DNA of 64,000 bases, taken from NCBI GenBank assembly GCA_029298735.1, contig JANSLP010000001.1, positions 124,001-188,000 on the forward strand. The letters are read 5' to 3'. The notes beneath the pieces were generated by a model that did no database searches, was not told the DNA's origin, and worked only from the letters and a program-made list of their open reading frames with translations. Below are positions 11,095 through 21,473 of this stretch, one piece after another; the first letter of the stretch is position 1; every line of letters begins with the position of its first letter. The stretch is from Ophiostoma sp. CBS 140.51. Its lineage: Eukaryota > Ascomycota > Sordariomycetes > Ophiostomatales > Ophiostomataceae. A program made the position numbers and the translations under genes.

Positions 11095-13137
11095 ATGGCG
11101 GATAGTCAGACCAGAGCACAGGACCCCTCTGTGGGTGATTCTGCGGTAGACCTTACTGCCCCTGTCGTCACCAGAGAAGGCAGTGTCCGAAGCACAAGCA
11201 TAACTGGCAGTAACAATCTCACCACCTTCAACAAGAACCAACCTCTGGCCAAGTCTAACTCGGTCCTCTCGCACAAGTCCATTCCGTTCACAGGAGCCTA
11301 CCCCATCGGCCACCTCAAAGTTGTCCAGGCGGCAGAGTCCATCTCCGAGGGTAGCGAGAACAGCACACCCGCAAGCGACAATGCCGGCACAACGACAGGA
11401 AGCTTACAGACCTCCGGGAACACTTCAGTGTCTCCTACGGCCGCACCACTCCCCCCACCTAAGGGCGACATTTTCGTCCTTCTCAGCATCCCTTTCGAGT
11501 CCCAAGTGGGATGCGATTTCATGGCGTTGACGGTCAAGAAGACCACAAACACGCAAACGGCAGGAAATCGAGATGCAGACAACAGTGCACTGCTGGGCTT
11601 CCGGGATCTGCCGCCGGGCGCTCACTTTGTCTGGCTATCGTCACCGGGTGCCATGTCCCGGCAGGGTTACTGGTTTGTGACGCTACAAGAGCCATACAGT
11701 GCTGTTCGCGTCAAGCAATGGGACCGTTTTAACGAGGTGCTTGGCGAATGTGCCAGTCAATATGAGGCGCGGTCTCTGACCGATGACATCGCGGCAGTTT
11801 ATCCCCGGCTGGTGGCTTACAACAGTGCCGGCCATAGTGCGGCTACCTCTGGCCTGCCGGCGACATTATCTACATCTGTTCGCCAGCCATACCTAGGCCC
11901 ACCTCCGCGAGAGTCTGAGACGGCTGTACCCGACGCTGGAATCTGGGCTGGCCTTACGTCTTGCATCTCCGAGTCGGTCCTGGCACGCATCACAGGACAA
12001 AAGGCATCTGCTACGACGGGTACAAAAGAGCAGTCCACTGCAGTGGTGGCTGCGGCAACAGCCGGCGCCACCAGCGCGGTGACACATACAGAGTGGATGG
12101 TGTCCACAACCGACACGGCAAAGGGCGAGATTGCCATGCCTCGGGCAGCAACAAGCCAGCTCTGGGCAGGATTCGCCGAGTTTACTTTCCTGCTCGCCAA
12201 GGACGATCTCGATCCATACCAACTTATTGCGTCTCGTGACAAGAGCAAGTCAAGCAACAATGGACAGCCAGCACTGGCGTCATCGTTGGCCAGCCCCGAC
12301 AAGTTTGCTAGCAAGGCCGGGTCGTCCGACACAACGGATCGCATCATTGCCATATTCGATCACACTTGGGCTACTAACGGTAATGGGCAGCTTAGTGACA
12401 ACGACCTGATTGGAGAGCTCCAGTTTGCCTTCCTTACAGGTACGCTGCTGAGCAACCTTTCTTGCCTGGAGCAGTGGTGGCATCTCGTTCTCAAAATCTT
12501 CTTGCGTGCCCGGGATCTTGTCTCTCGCCGCCCGACTCTTTGCCGCTCATTCATTCAGACCCTGCACTGCCAGTTCTTATACCTCGAGCGCCATGTTTCT
12601 GGCGGCTTCCTTGGTCACACGTCGGCTACCACTGCTGCCAATGCCACTACTACAGCCGGTACAGACGCCGATGCTGGCGGCACTGGCATCTTCGAAGCCA
12701 AGCCACAGGGTGCTGCTCGCCTGCAGGCATCATTGACAGATTTCAAGAGACATCTCAACGAGACTCTTCTGGGCCTTGGCAAAGCTGCGTCGCCCGAAGA
12801 GGCGGCAGTTGGTGAAGCCTTTGCCAGTCTCGAGGCAGCTTTGTGGAAATATGGCTGGGACCTGCGCAGTGACTATGGTGCGGGTAACAACGGTGACAAT
12901 AACAACGAAATCGACGACAACCGCGGCGGCCGCTTTGGCGATCCCGCTGACAACGACGACGCCGATGGTGAGATGGACTATTACGAAGAGGCTATCAACC
13001 GCACGACTGGCCCCGGTCAAAAGTCCAGCCGGAAACACCACTCAGGCCTTTCTGATACTGACTCAGACTCAGACCAACCTGTCCTGGTGGATCTTGATGG
13101 GGATGGCAGAGAGGTTGGACTTCTCTCATGGGACTAA
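11095..13137 (+). CDS. aar2: AAR2-type U5 snRNP assembly factor
   Basis: Single-exon gene of 680 residues, about twice the length of yeast Aar2. AAR2 binds Prp8 during U5 snRNP maturation in the cytoplasm and nucleus and is replaced by Brr2. The N-terminal beta domain signature is FRDLPPGAHFVWLSS followed by GYWFVTL. The C-terminal helical domain shows DNDLIGELQFAFLTG and LEQWWHLVLKIFLRA, the conserved 'ELQFAFL...EQW' block. Low-complexity Ser/Thr insertions (about residues 1-110 and around 280-420) and an acidic Asn/Asp-rich tail account for the extra length. ATG 11095 was chosen (context CAACATGGC). An in-frame ATG at 10936 would add 53 residues that look like translated leader. It is convergent with rps16. 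Confidence 0.92.
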   Translation: MADSQTRAQDPSVGDSAVDLTAPVVTREGSVRSTSITGSNNLTTFNKNQPLAKSNSVLSHKSIPFTGAYPIGHLKVVQAAESISEGSENSTPASDNAGTTTGSLQTSGNTSVSPTAAPLPPPKGDIFVLLSIPFESQVGCDFMALTVKKTTNTQTAGNRDADNSALLGFRDLPPGAHFVWLSSPGAMSRQGYWFVTLQEPYSAVRVKQWDRFNEVLGECASQYEARSLTDDIAAVYPRLVAYNSAGHSAATSGLPATLSTSVRQPYLGPPPRESETAVPDAGIWAGLTSCISESVLARITGQKASATTGTKEQSTAVVAAATAGATSAVTHTEWMVSTTDTAKGEIAMPRAATSQLWAGFAEFTFLLAKDDLDPYQLIASRDKSKSSNNGQPALASSLASPDKFASKAGSSDTTDRIIAIFDHTWATNGNGQLSDNDLIGELQFAFLTGTLLSNLSCLEQWWHLVLKIFLRARDLVSRRPTLCRSFIQTLHCQFLYLERHVSGGFLGHTSATTAANATTTAGTDADAGGTGIFEAKPQGAARLQASLTDFKRHLNETLLGLGKAASPEEAAVGEAFASLEAALWKYGWDLRSDYGAGNNGDNNNEIDDNRGGRFGDPADNDDADGEMDYYEEAINRTTGPGQKSSRKHHSGLSDTDSDSDQPVLVDLDGDGREVGLLSWD

Positions 13138-13912
13138 GTGGTAATGTAAGAGGAGAGATTGATATTGAGACAACATACACGATCATGATTTAAGATCTAC
13201 TATTTAGAATTTTTGGTTGCATTTGGCGTTGCAGAGACGGAAATACTTGCATAGGAAACATAAACAGAATGATCCACTTGAAATGTGAGAGCGACGTGCG
13301 AATTGTTGGAATACGCGACAGTGAATACATTATACCTCTACGGAGTACAATAATTCAAGGCACATTGTATACCTCACCTCTTGTTAACAAACGTAGTCGG
13401 GCTTGACCACCGTCGAATTTTCAATTCACATTGATTTGAACATGTGTTTAGACTTTTAACGTTTTTTCTATTTTTTCCCTATTCCCGGGCCATGCTTGTG
13501 AATAAATACAACCCCATCAGCCTGGAAAACGACGGCATAACGACGCAGTTGTTTTTTAATGTGAAAAAAAGCGAAAAGATACAAAAAGGATGGCGGCGAC
13601 CAATCCTCCTGTGACAGGCCGCCTTTCCGAGAACTCCAGGTCAACAAGTAGTTTAAAATAAAAAAAGCCACGTAGTACATGCTACTACAGCAGCCTTGTA
13701 AAACGCTTTTTCCATCCTGATCCTGTCCGTGCCCATGCGTCGTAGATGATGGTGATGCTCGCAATGGTTGCTGGCACTGCCGTTCTTTTGGGATTGGGCC
13801 AGCAGCATCCAGGGCACCACCAACAGCCAGCCGTCTCCCTGGCGTTCTGTCTTTTTTCTCTCCAATGTGCAACAACGCTCTTCCCCCCGAATACCCTTCC
13901 GTCGAACCGCGT
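13138..13912. other. Convergent intergenic region aar2 / rps16
   Basis: It holds the 3' ends of two genes that face each other, with AT-rich runs suited to 3' processing. No further gene is seen. Confidence 0.6.
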
Positions 13913-15005
13913 TTAACGGTACGACTTCTGGTAGCGGGCACGGGCACCCGGACCGCCGAACTTCTTGGGCTCGCAACGACGGTTGTCGGCAACGAGGAGG
14001 GTACGGTCGTAGGCAACAAGGGCCTGCTTCAGCTGAGCCTTGGAGTGCTCATCCTTGTACTATTCGATGGGTTAGCAAAATCATGTTCTGTCGTCGACAA
14101 TCGAGTCGGTGTGTGGCGAAAGCATCAATGGGATGGGATCGAAACATACGCGCTGGTAAAAGGCGATCAGGCTCTTGCTGATGGCTTGCCGAATGGCGTA
14201 GATCTGCGAAGTGTGACCACCGCCGGTGACGCGGACACGGATCTATTTTATGTTAGCAATTCCGATAGCTCAAAAGACAGGTTGGTGGGATCGTTGTCCC
14301 AAAGGCAAGTAAAACTTACGTCGAGGCCGGCAAACTTGTCAAGACCGACAACCAGGACCTATATCGAAGAGAAACCGTTAGTGTTCGTCCTCTATGCAAA
14401 ACAATTCCTCCACGCAAGACTCCTGCAGAAGCACAGCGTCCGGGCTCTGCTCCCGCAGAGGGTCTCGTGGTCGATTCAAGGGTTGGGATTCAACGTACGG
14501 GCTCGTAGAGCTTGGCGCGGAGGGTCTCGGGCTGGACGACTATGGTCGTTGTTAGTTTCGACTGTTCGCATGAGAAGGAAAGATTGTCGTCGGGTTCGAT
14601 GTCTGCAAGTCATGACGCTGGGAATGGGGGAGTCGTACGAGAAAGGGGGCGGCCGTTGACCTTGATCTATATTGCAAGCAGGTTAGAAATTGATTCTTGG
14701 GACTGAATGTCGTTTTCGAGATCTCGAAATCGAGAGAAGAAAACTCACCAGGCCCTGGCCAGCCTCGCAGCGAGCGACAGCAGTCGCGGTTTTCTGTTGA
14801 CCAAAAGTTAACAATCCTGTTCTTCCTTCGTTTCGTGATGTCGTTCATCCATCATTGTATTCCAATCCATCGGCCAGCCGGTCCTTGTTTCGAGACGAGA
14901 TCGAGAGTTCCGTCGGCCTGTGGAAAAAGAGAAATGCGAATGATTTATCGGGGAGCATCAACATGCCTTCTTGCCGAAGCAGATCGTCCGTTGCTTTGTC
15001 GCCAT
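13913..15005 (-). CDS. rps16: 40S ribosomal protein uS9 (S16)
   Basis: Seven exons encode 143 residues, the usual length. Going down the minus strand they are 15005-14967, 14793-14749, 14666-14639, 14539-14499, 14358-14320, 14242-14150 and 14059-13913. The protein shows all S16 landmarks: CFGKKKTATAVA near the N-terminus, GLIKVNGRPL, VTGGGHTSQIYAIRQAISKS, YDRTLLVADNRR and the invariant C-terminus GPGARARYQKSYR, whose tail contacts the P-site tRNA in the ribosome. The six introns are unusually many for so short a gene. The first (14794-14966) begins GCATGT, a GC-AG intron, because no GT donor keeps the frame KK|KTATAV. Introns end in AG after CTAAC-type branch sites. It is transcribed divergently from snf8, 501 bp away. 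Confidence 0.95.
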
Positions 15006-15506
15006 TTTTGCGGTTGTGTTGTGAGGTTGGTGATCGAGAGGTCGTCGAGAGAGGGCGGAATGAGTCTCTTGCAAAAGATTTCGAATGGGCAGGACTGCAA
15101 AGGGAAAAGGTGGAATAAAAAAAAGTCGGGCGGCACAACTTTCTTCAAACTTAGGGTTTGTGGGATATTTTCGGCGCTAAGCCTAGTGTGGCATATTTTA
15201 TGGTCATGTGACTTCTGGAGAGTGAAAAATTTCCAAGTCGACGCGAGTCTCTGGTATCTACACGTGATTGATAAAGACATGGATGACATAATCAGACCCA
15301 CCATCGATTGGGCGATAGGTACCCACTTATTTATCCCACCTGTTCCACCAAGTTGTAGCAGTAGCACATGGCAATCAATGATGGACATTTGTCTCCTTGA
15401 TCTTATCAACAAAGCCAAGGCTGTCGTCTTTCGCGTGCTTCACAAGCCAACTACAGCACAAGGCCCGACATCCCGTTGATATCCCGTCCCCTCGTGTCTG
15501 ACGACA
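15006..15506. promoter_or_regulatory. Divergent promoter rps16 / snf8
   Basis: 501 bp between two start codons. A TTAGGG at 15151-15156, reading AAACCCTAA on the other strand, is the telobox often present in ribosomal-protein promoters of fungi and plants; a role for it here is inferred. A CACGTG lies at 15261-15266. T-rich runs near 15115-15130 may mark the rps16 start region. Confidence 0.55.
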
Positions 15507-16352
15507 ATGTCACGAAAGGGCGTCGGCCTGGCGGCCTTTGACCGATCCCGAATCACATCGGCACAATATGCGTCTCACGGATCCAACCTTCGATCAACGA
15601 ATGCGCAGGCGCTTGAAACACAGCTCGCCGTCTTTCGTTCGGTACTCCAGCAATTTGCCCAGACACACGGCAAAGATATCCGGTCAAATCCTACATTTCG
15701 CGCCCAGTTTGCTCTCATGTGCACGGCGATAGGCATTGATCCATTAGCCAGTAGCAACAGCGCATCGGGTGGGTCAATATGGGCGCAGCTTCTCGGCCGG
15801 ACAGTGAATGATTTCTACTATGAGCTTGCTGTCCGGGTGGTCGAGGTTTGTGCAGCCACACGGGCCGAGAATGGTGGCCTCATCGAAGTCCGCAAAGTGA
15901 GAGACCGCCTCGCTCTCAAACGCATGGAGGGAGCACCAGAAGTTACAGAGTGAGTTTCCCTCCAGTTAGTGGAGTCATTTCATCATTGGTATAATTCAGA
16001 CGGATGCTAACCCACTTTCACTAGAGATGATATTCTCCGTGCAGTAGGCACTCTCGAGCCACTGGGCTCGTCCTACTCAGTCATCAAGGTCGGCAGCAAG
16101 CCGTACATTCGATCGGTACCAAAGGAGCTCAACACGGACCAAAGCGCCGTCCTCGAAGCTGTGCAGATGCTCGGCTACGTCAGTGTATCCATGCTCATGG
16201 TCAACCTAAAATGGGCTCGTGCACGAGCGCAGACTGCCATTGACGATCTTGTTGGAGAGAGCATGCTCTGGGTGGACAAGCAGGCAGCCGAATGGGAGTA
16301 CTGGAGCCCTGGCTTCATGCTCGAGGGCCACGACGCGATTCTTGACGTGTGA
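15507..16352 (+). CDS. snf8: ESCRT-II subunit Snf8/Vps22
   Basis: Two exons (15507-15949 and 16025-16352) encode 256 residues, matching yeast Snf8/Vps22 and human EAP30. ESCRT-II acts on endosomes in sorting ubiquitinated membrane cargo into multivesicular bodies. The N-terminus RKGVGLAAFDR and FRSVLQQFAQTHGKDIRSNP are characteristic. The C-terminal half holds the two winged-helix domains, with DDILRAVGTLEPLGSSY, and the end WSPGFM. The 75-nt intron starts GTGAGT and has a GCTAAC branch site. It is divergent from rps16 and convergent with the PMP22-like gene. Confidence 0.95.
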
Positions 16353-17053
16353 ACGTGTCGAACGGCCTTTGAGATTTAATAACCATACCCTTCATACAAC
16401 AGTCGGCCATGATGATGTCTAGACTGACGCACCGCAATGCCATACAGAGATGGCTGATGTTGTGAACACACCGACAATGGTTGGCACGGTGCCAGGCAGT
16501 TGCGGCAAGCCACCCCACGGCCGGGAACGTTCACGCGGCGCCCCAGCTTTGAGCTGGGATGGGTGGAGCTATACGCAGTCTTGTTGGACCTGCATGCTGA
16601 TACCCGGCCGACACCGAAGGAACGTCACGTACCCGGTAAATAGAGCAATTTATGTCGTTATGAATACACGAATGATTTTGGAACTATCTTGATTTTTATT
16701 TCTCTACCAAGGGTTTGCGTTCATACATTTGCAAGGGAAAAAAATAAAGGAATGAGCCGTAAAGCAAAACGAAAAACCTGGATAGAAACGTCAACCCGAA
16801 GACTGAGATAAACACCTTCCATAGAAGAATAGGATAATAAACAAAAATAAGCTGATAAACATATCCAAAAATAAATCCTTCCCTTACACATACAACCTCC
16901 AAGTCCGATCTTTGATGGTTAAAGATATAACATACACAATGGTGCGTGGGAGAGCCTGCCCATCTTGCTGATGATTACAGGATCATGGCAATCTCTCTCC
17001 AGGTCTGATGTCCGATTTCATCAGGCCAGTGCTTTCGTGTCTTGTCGTGGCGT
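16353..17053. other. Convergent intergenic region snf8 / PMP22-like
   Basis: Terminator region of two convergent genes, AT-rich from about 16680 to 16940. No additional gene is seen. Confidence 0.6.
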
Positions 17054-18070
17054 TTAGTACGGGGGGTTCTGGCCGCCCATCGCGGGAGGCGGCGGGTAGT
17101 CGTCGACACGGCCACCGACAGGACCGGGGCGGCCGGATCCGTCACCAAAGTGCTTCTTGCGCAGAGCTGCAAGACGTCTCTTCTTGGTGACGGTGTTGAT
17201 GTAGGTGCCGATGATGAAGGACACCAGGTTGAAGAAGGGCACCCAGGCGTTCTCGGGGAGGAACTTCTGGGCAAAGGCCAGGCAGATGGGGCTGGTGATC
17301 CAGGACACGCGCATGACCTTCCAGAAGCCAACGCGGACGGTGGCGCGGACCTGGTGGTATGTGCGGGCACCGGCGATCAGGGCCATGGCCGTCAGGTAGA
17401 CGGTGTTCTGGATGGGAGCAACCTATTCAGATGTATTAGTAAAATAGACAAGGATATACACAATTTAAAGGTCTGCCCGTGAAAAAGCTCGTCTGCCACT
17501 TACAATTAGGTTGCTCACGAGGATCTGCATGATCTTAGCCTTCAGGCTGGTGCGGCCCTTGAAGGTCTTCTGCAGAATCCAGATAAGGAAGTGGCCCAGA
17601 GGAGCGCTCACGAGAGCGCCGTAGGCAGCCATCTTGGGCACACGCGAAGTGAAGTAGTTTCCATGCTTGTTGCGGTCCTTAGCCAGCCACGAAGCAAGAA
17701 GCTCCTGGGTACCGGCGAGTGTGCCCGCGGTGAGCATCTTTGTGCGCAGAGGGTTCTCCTCCAGTTGCTTGATGTAGGCAGCAAGGTAGCCCTTGGTGCC
17801 GGCATTTTGGCGGCCGCCGGTCAGCGCAGTGCCGACAACCTCAGCGATGGGGTGGTGGCCGCTGGTGCCGGGGATCGGGGGACCGGCAAGGGCACGCTCG
17901 GCGCTGCGAATGGGGTGCAGCAGCTTTTCGGAGGTCGACGAATGCGGCGTCTGGAACTGGGTAGCACCCTGCTGGAACTGCGAAGCGCCCTGCTGGAACT
18001 GGGAGGCGCCCTGCTGGAAGGCGGCAGCGCCTTGCTGCTGGAATGTGTCCCGCTCGATCTTGAACGACAT
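17054..18070 (-). CDS. PMP22/Mpv17-family peroxisomal membrane protein
   Basis: Two exons (18070-17504 and 17422-17054; 80-nt intron) encode 311 residues. The membrane core of four predicted helices runs from about residue 110 to 285 and carries the Mpv17/PMP22 features: YIKQLEENPLRTKMLTAG, APLGHFLIWILQ, RVGFWKVMRVSWITSP and ENAWVPFFNLVSFIIGTYIN. The family are small integral proteins of the peroxisomal or inner mitochondrial membrane. The N-terminus is unusual: a Gln-rich tail with heptads FQQGASQ, FQQGASQ and FQQGATQ after a degenerate first copy (residues 10-40). The C-terminus ends in a Pro-rich tail. In Sordariomycetes one member of this family is WSC, the Woronin sorting complex protein, and orthology to it is possible but not shown. 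The long leader upstream probably contains an intron. Confidence 0.88.
17951..18043 (-). repeat. Heptad-encoding tandem repeat in the PMP22-like gene
   Basis: It encodes residues 10-40 of the PMP22-like protein. Three near-identical 21-bp units give FQQGASQ, FQQGASQ and FQQGATQ, preceded by a diverged unit. The copies keep the frame, so length changes would add or remove whole heptads. Confidence 0.85.
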
Positions 18071-18121
18071 GGTGGGCGGCGAGTTATTAAATCGGCATCT
18101 GGGGGAGGTAGGAGTCTAGAC

Positions 18122-18463
18122 CTGGTTCATTGGACGTCTGTCAGTGTCGACAATTGAGAATCGAGAATGGAGGATGAGGCTGGAATGATGAAGCGGGACG
18201 AGAAATGGGCCGATGACGGGGAGGAAGCAGAAAAAAGAAATCGCAGAGGAGAGCAGGAATGCGGGTATGAGGTGCAGTGGATGCGTTGGCCAGGCCAATG
18301 GCTTTGTTTATTTGCGGATGGACCGAGGTCCGTTGGGGGAGAAAACAGACAAAACAACAGTGGTAGTGTGGCGATGATCGCAACGGTGCTCAATAATCAA
18401 ACACACGAGGATCAAAATGCAAGATCAACGCAAAAAGTGAGGGCATCGAGGGGCGTTACTTAC
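18122..18463 (-). other. Candidate 5'-UTR intron of the PMP22-like gene
   Basis: On the minus strand a strong donor GTAAGTAACG begins at 18463. A CTGAC branch site is followed by the acceptor AACCAG ending at 18122; a second acceptor is possible at 18099. Removal would delete a four-codon upstream frame (ATG to TAG) that sits across the acceptor. Inferred only from splice signals. Confidence 0.4.
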
Positions 18464-19349
18464 AGAGTGCGACGGCAATATGCGATGATGAAGAAACTGG
18501 ATGCCGTGAACGGCCGGAGTGGGAGGAGCGTGGGAGCGGACGAGTTTTGTTTGTGTTGTGAAATTGCGTCGCGCTGGGAAAGCCGGGCGCCCAGGAGACG
18601 AGAGGAAGGGGCGACTAGGTGGGTAGTAATTAGGTCGGAAAGGGGAAAGCAAAGTTGGCTGGTGGTGAGAGGGGAAGGAGGAGTGGGTACTTGGGACGCG
18701 GAGAGAGAGGAGGTGCTGGTGCTTTGGTGGTCAGAGAGGCTGACACGGGGGCACGCTGGGCGCTGGTGCATCAACAAAAGCTGGGCTGGGCCAGGACCTT
18801 TTTGGACATGGATGGGGCGCGTCATACATTATTATTGGCTAGCCCGGGAGCACCCCTGCAGTCCGACCTGCTGTGGCCGGTTTGGCCTCGATGCGTGTGT
18901 CCCTGTTGGCCGTTTCTTACCTTTTGGGCTGCACCATTGCAGCTGGAGCCTGCGCACAATGTCGCGCGCGCACTAAGCTCCCCCGTGAAAACGCATGTAA
19001 ACAAACCAACAAGAGGTTCAATCGTAGCTTGACAACGGATCGCGCAGAAGCACTCAATTCACCATGGCAGGCCGCTCCTTCTCTTTCTTTTCTTTCTCAC
19101 CTGCGAGTACTTAATCCCGTCGCCCTCTCTGACCGCATGCCGTCCGCACTTCGTTATGTCTTACTTTCTTCGATTGTGAGCCCTGTTTCTTCCCTTGCCA
19201 GGTTTTGTTAACTACCTCGATGTTGTCGCAGCACGACGTCTGAAGTCGTACCCAGGCGCCGCTAGTGTTAAAACAATCCAAATCGACCTTTTGCCTCGGT
19301 ATCACGGTGGTTTTGTCTCGTGGCAGAGGCATGGTCAAAGCGACATTTC

Positions 19350-19367
19350 CACGTGGATAAACACGTG
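19350..19367. promoter_or_regulatory. Paired CACGTG E-boxes, 12 bp centre to centre
   Basis: Two CACGTG palindromes at 19350-19355 and 19362-19367. The same pair, with the same spacing but opposite orientation of the flanks, occurs at 42486-42503. CACGTG is bound by bHLH factors such as Cbf1 in fungi. Confidence 0.5.
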
Positions 19368-19711
19368 ACTAGACAAAGATTGGATTGTTTTCATCCGCTT
19401 TGCTTTCAATATTTTACTGATTTCACTCTCAGTTTTGAGCTCTCTTTACTCACATTTACTCTCTATGTCGCTCTTTCTTTTCATGAGCTTTCCAATTACG
19501 GCGCAGCCTTGGTGTATTACAAGGCACATCGACACAGAGACACGCCTAAGTAGCTGAATCGTTCACTTAAATGGCTTTCAAAATGTAGCATTGAATTTGC
19601 TAAACAAGAAATCGCCTGACGGAGATATGCAAGATATATACCCGTTCTATTCGTCTCTCATCGCTCGTTGCTGGCCGTCATTCGTCGAGGGAAAACATGT
19701 CACACCGCTAC

Positions 19712-20708
19712 TTACATCCGCATCCGCCGCATATCTTCCAGCGACCAGTACTTGCGCATGTTCTCAGCACCGAGCGCCGCGACCTCCTCGTCAAGATGCT
19801 GCCAGAGCACCTTGCCCCACGAATCCATTTGTGCCTTGAGCGATGTCATCTCCAGCTCCGTCTCGCCATTGCGGCACTTGCGCACATAATCCTCAAACGC
19901 GTCCATGCCCTCATGGATCTCCCGGTGCTGCTGGATCAGCTGTGCGGCCTTGGCACTGCCCTTGCTGGTTGCCGCGCCCGACTTCTTCTTAGTTGGCGGC
20001 TGGAACTCGGGCATGCGCTTGGCGAGCATCGGGAAGACGTACGACTCCTCGATCGAGTGGTGGGTGGTTAGGTAGCTGATGAACTGGAGGCCTTCGTCGA
20101 GGAATTGACGTATCGACATGCCTGCTGGCCGTTTCCGTTTTTCGCATGCGTCGTAGATCATGGTCCATACCTGGCGGAAGTGGTTGTGCTGATTTGTGTT
20201 AGTAGACGTTGAAAGTGTATGCAACCTGTAATTTGTGGGTGCTGCGACTTACAAAGTGGTCCATATGCTCGGCCATTCGGTTGTACTCGCGGAACTGAGC
20301 GGGCGTAAGTGGCGGAAGCTTTGGCTCCTCCTCTTCAGCCTTGGCGGCATCTTGTGTATCGACATCCGGTGCCACCTCATCAGCCTTCTTTTCCGTAGCC
20401 TTGTCGACGCAAGGCAACGCCTCCTCAGCACTTGTGCTGGCGGCCACGGCAGGAATCTCTGACGAAGACGACATTGTTCTTCTCGTAAAGAATGGGACAG
20501 GAAGTTGTGCTCTTGAGGTTGACGATCGTGGGTTGGCGTTGCACGTGGAAAAGAGAGGTCTACTCGTAATAGGGGTCTTGCAATAGCGGAAAGCGTTCTG
20601 TGCCGTTCGTATGCGTGATGCTTGGCGGGTGAAGGCCGTTGCGACAGGTCGGCTCATGGATGCACTCTTTGAGACAAAGTTTTCCAGGTAAGGCAGGAAC
20701 GGCCGCAT
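19712..20708 (-). CDS. Hemerythrin (HHE) domain protein with mitochondrial-type leader
   Basis: Two exons (20708-20253 and 20188-19712; 63-nt intron) encode 310 residues. The C-terminal half is a hemerythrin-like four-helix bundle with the expected ligand motifs: EHMDHFHNHF, THHSIEESYVFP, HREIHEGMDAF and LWQHLDEEV, which should bind a di-iron centre. Such proteins in fungi are uncharacterised; oxygen or iron sensing is the usual suggestion. The N-terminus has no acidic residue among many Arg, Ser and Thr after its first few residues (MSRPVATAFTRQASRIRTAQ), as in a mitochondrial presequence. In-frame ATGs at 20708, 20657 and 20474 would give leader-bearing and leaderless forms; 20708 was taken as the longest. 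A middle acidic linker joins the leader and the domain. Confidence 0.88.
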
Positions 20709-21473
20709 AGAGCCGGGGAAAGACGGCAGGAGGGGGAAACGATATACTCTGTATTTTTCAAACCGCTGAAAAGAGAAGACTTGAACCCCTCTGGCCCTTT
20801 CCTACGGGGAGTTCATGCACAGGCTGACTACAGTTTTATCAATATTCTGTTCGGCCGGTTCTCGCACGAAAAAAAGTTGCCCCAGGGTCGCAAGCAAAAA
20901 GTGAGAAGACACCAAGAGGCACCAAAAGACACCAAAACGGCACACCATGCGGAGACATAAGACGGACTCTGACAAACGTGGAGTACTGATTGGCTCCAGC
21001 AAACAATTCCAGTGGGTTCCTGTTGTCGGGTTTGCCTGCGCCGGCGGGCCAGGCCTAGGGGGAGCGCTGCCTGACAGTCTCTAGCCTTCGCCTCAAAGGT
21101 CGCCGTAGCGCATGTCTCATTTTTGGGTGGCATTTTAATAGGGGGCCATGTGATGTCATGTAGCGGCTGCCAAATAAAGAACGCCGAAACGGGCACAGGC
21201 CGTCTTTAGCCTTGGATTGGCACAGGGGGCTCCTGCCAGACACTGAGATACATCGGCGATAGCTATGCAGAAGCTCTCCACCCCACTGCCCCTTGCGCTG
21301 CAGCACCCTCCGCATGACTCGACTTGCAGCATAACCTGCCTGGCCTCTCTTTCTCTCTTTCTGTACGACTGACCTGTTACCTCTTTCCCCGCCCTATCTT
21401 CTCCGTGGAGGCCACTTCTTCCCTCAACAACAACCTCAACACCCACCATTTGCCCCGATTGCTTCGACAAACG
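20709..21473. promoter_or_regulatory. Divergent promoter hemerythrin gene / pho8
   Basis: 765 bp between two start codons, with a CCAGGCC motif at 21049-21055 and pyrimidine-rich leader sequence before pho8. No third gene was found. Confidence 0.5.

Larger units (their letters stand above)
18071..19711. promoter_or_regulatory. Upstream region of the PMP22-like gene
   Basis: 1.6 kb between two minus-strand genes. It holds the promoter and leader of the PMP22-like gene, the 3' end of the hemerythrin gene, a probable leader intron (18122-18463) and a paired CACGTG element (19350-19367). A 269-codon plus-strand frame at 18167-18976 lies largely over the leader intron and was rejected as a gene. 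Confidence 0.5.

Noticed and set aside
14445..14460. Perfect 6-bp hairpin CTCTGC/GCAGAG in an rps16 intron, considered as part of an H/ACA snoRNA
   Set aside because: The second hairpin and properly spaced H and ACA boxes are missing.
18167..18976. 269-codon plus-strand frame
   Set aside because: Covers the probable leader and leader intron of the PMP22-like gene on the other strand; no protein-like pattern.
20760..20815. tRNA-like GGTTCAAGTC on the minus strand
   Set aside because: The T-arm stem does not pair, and no acceptor or anticodon stem could be built.
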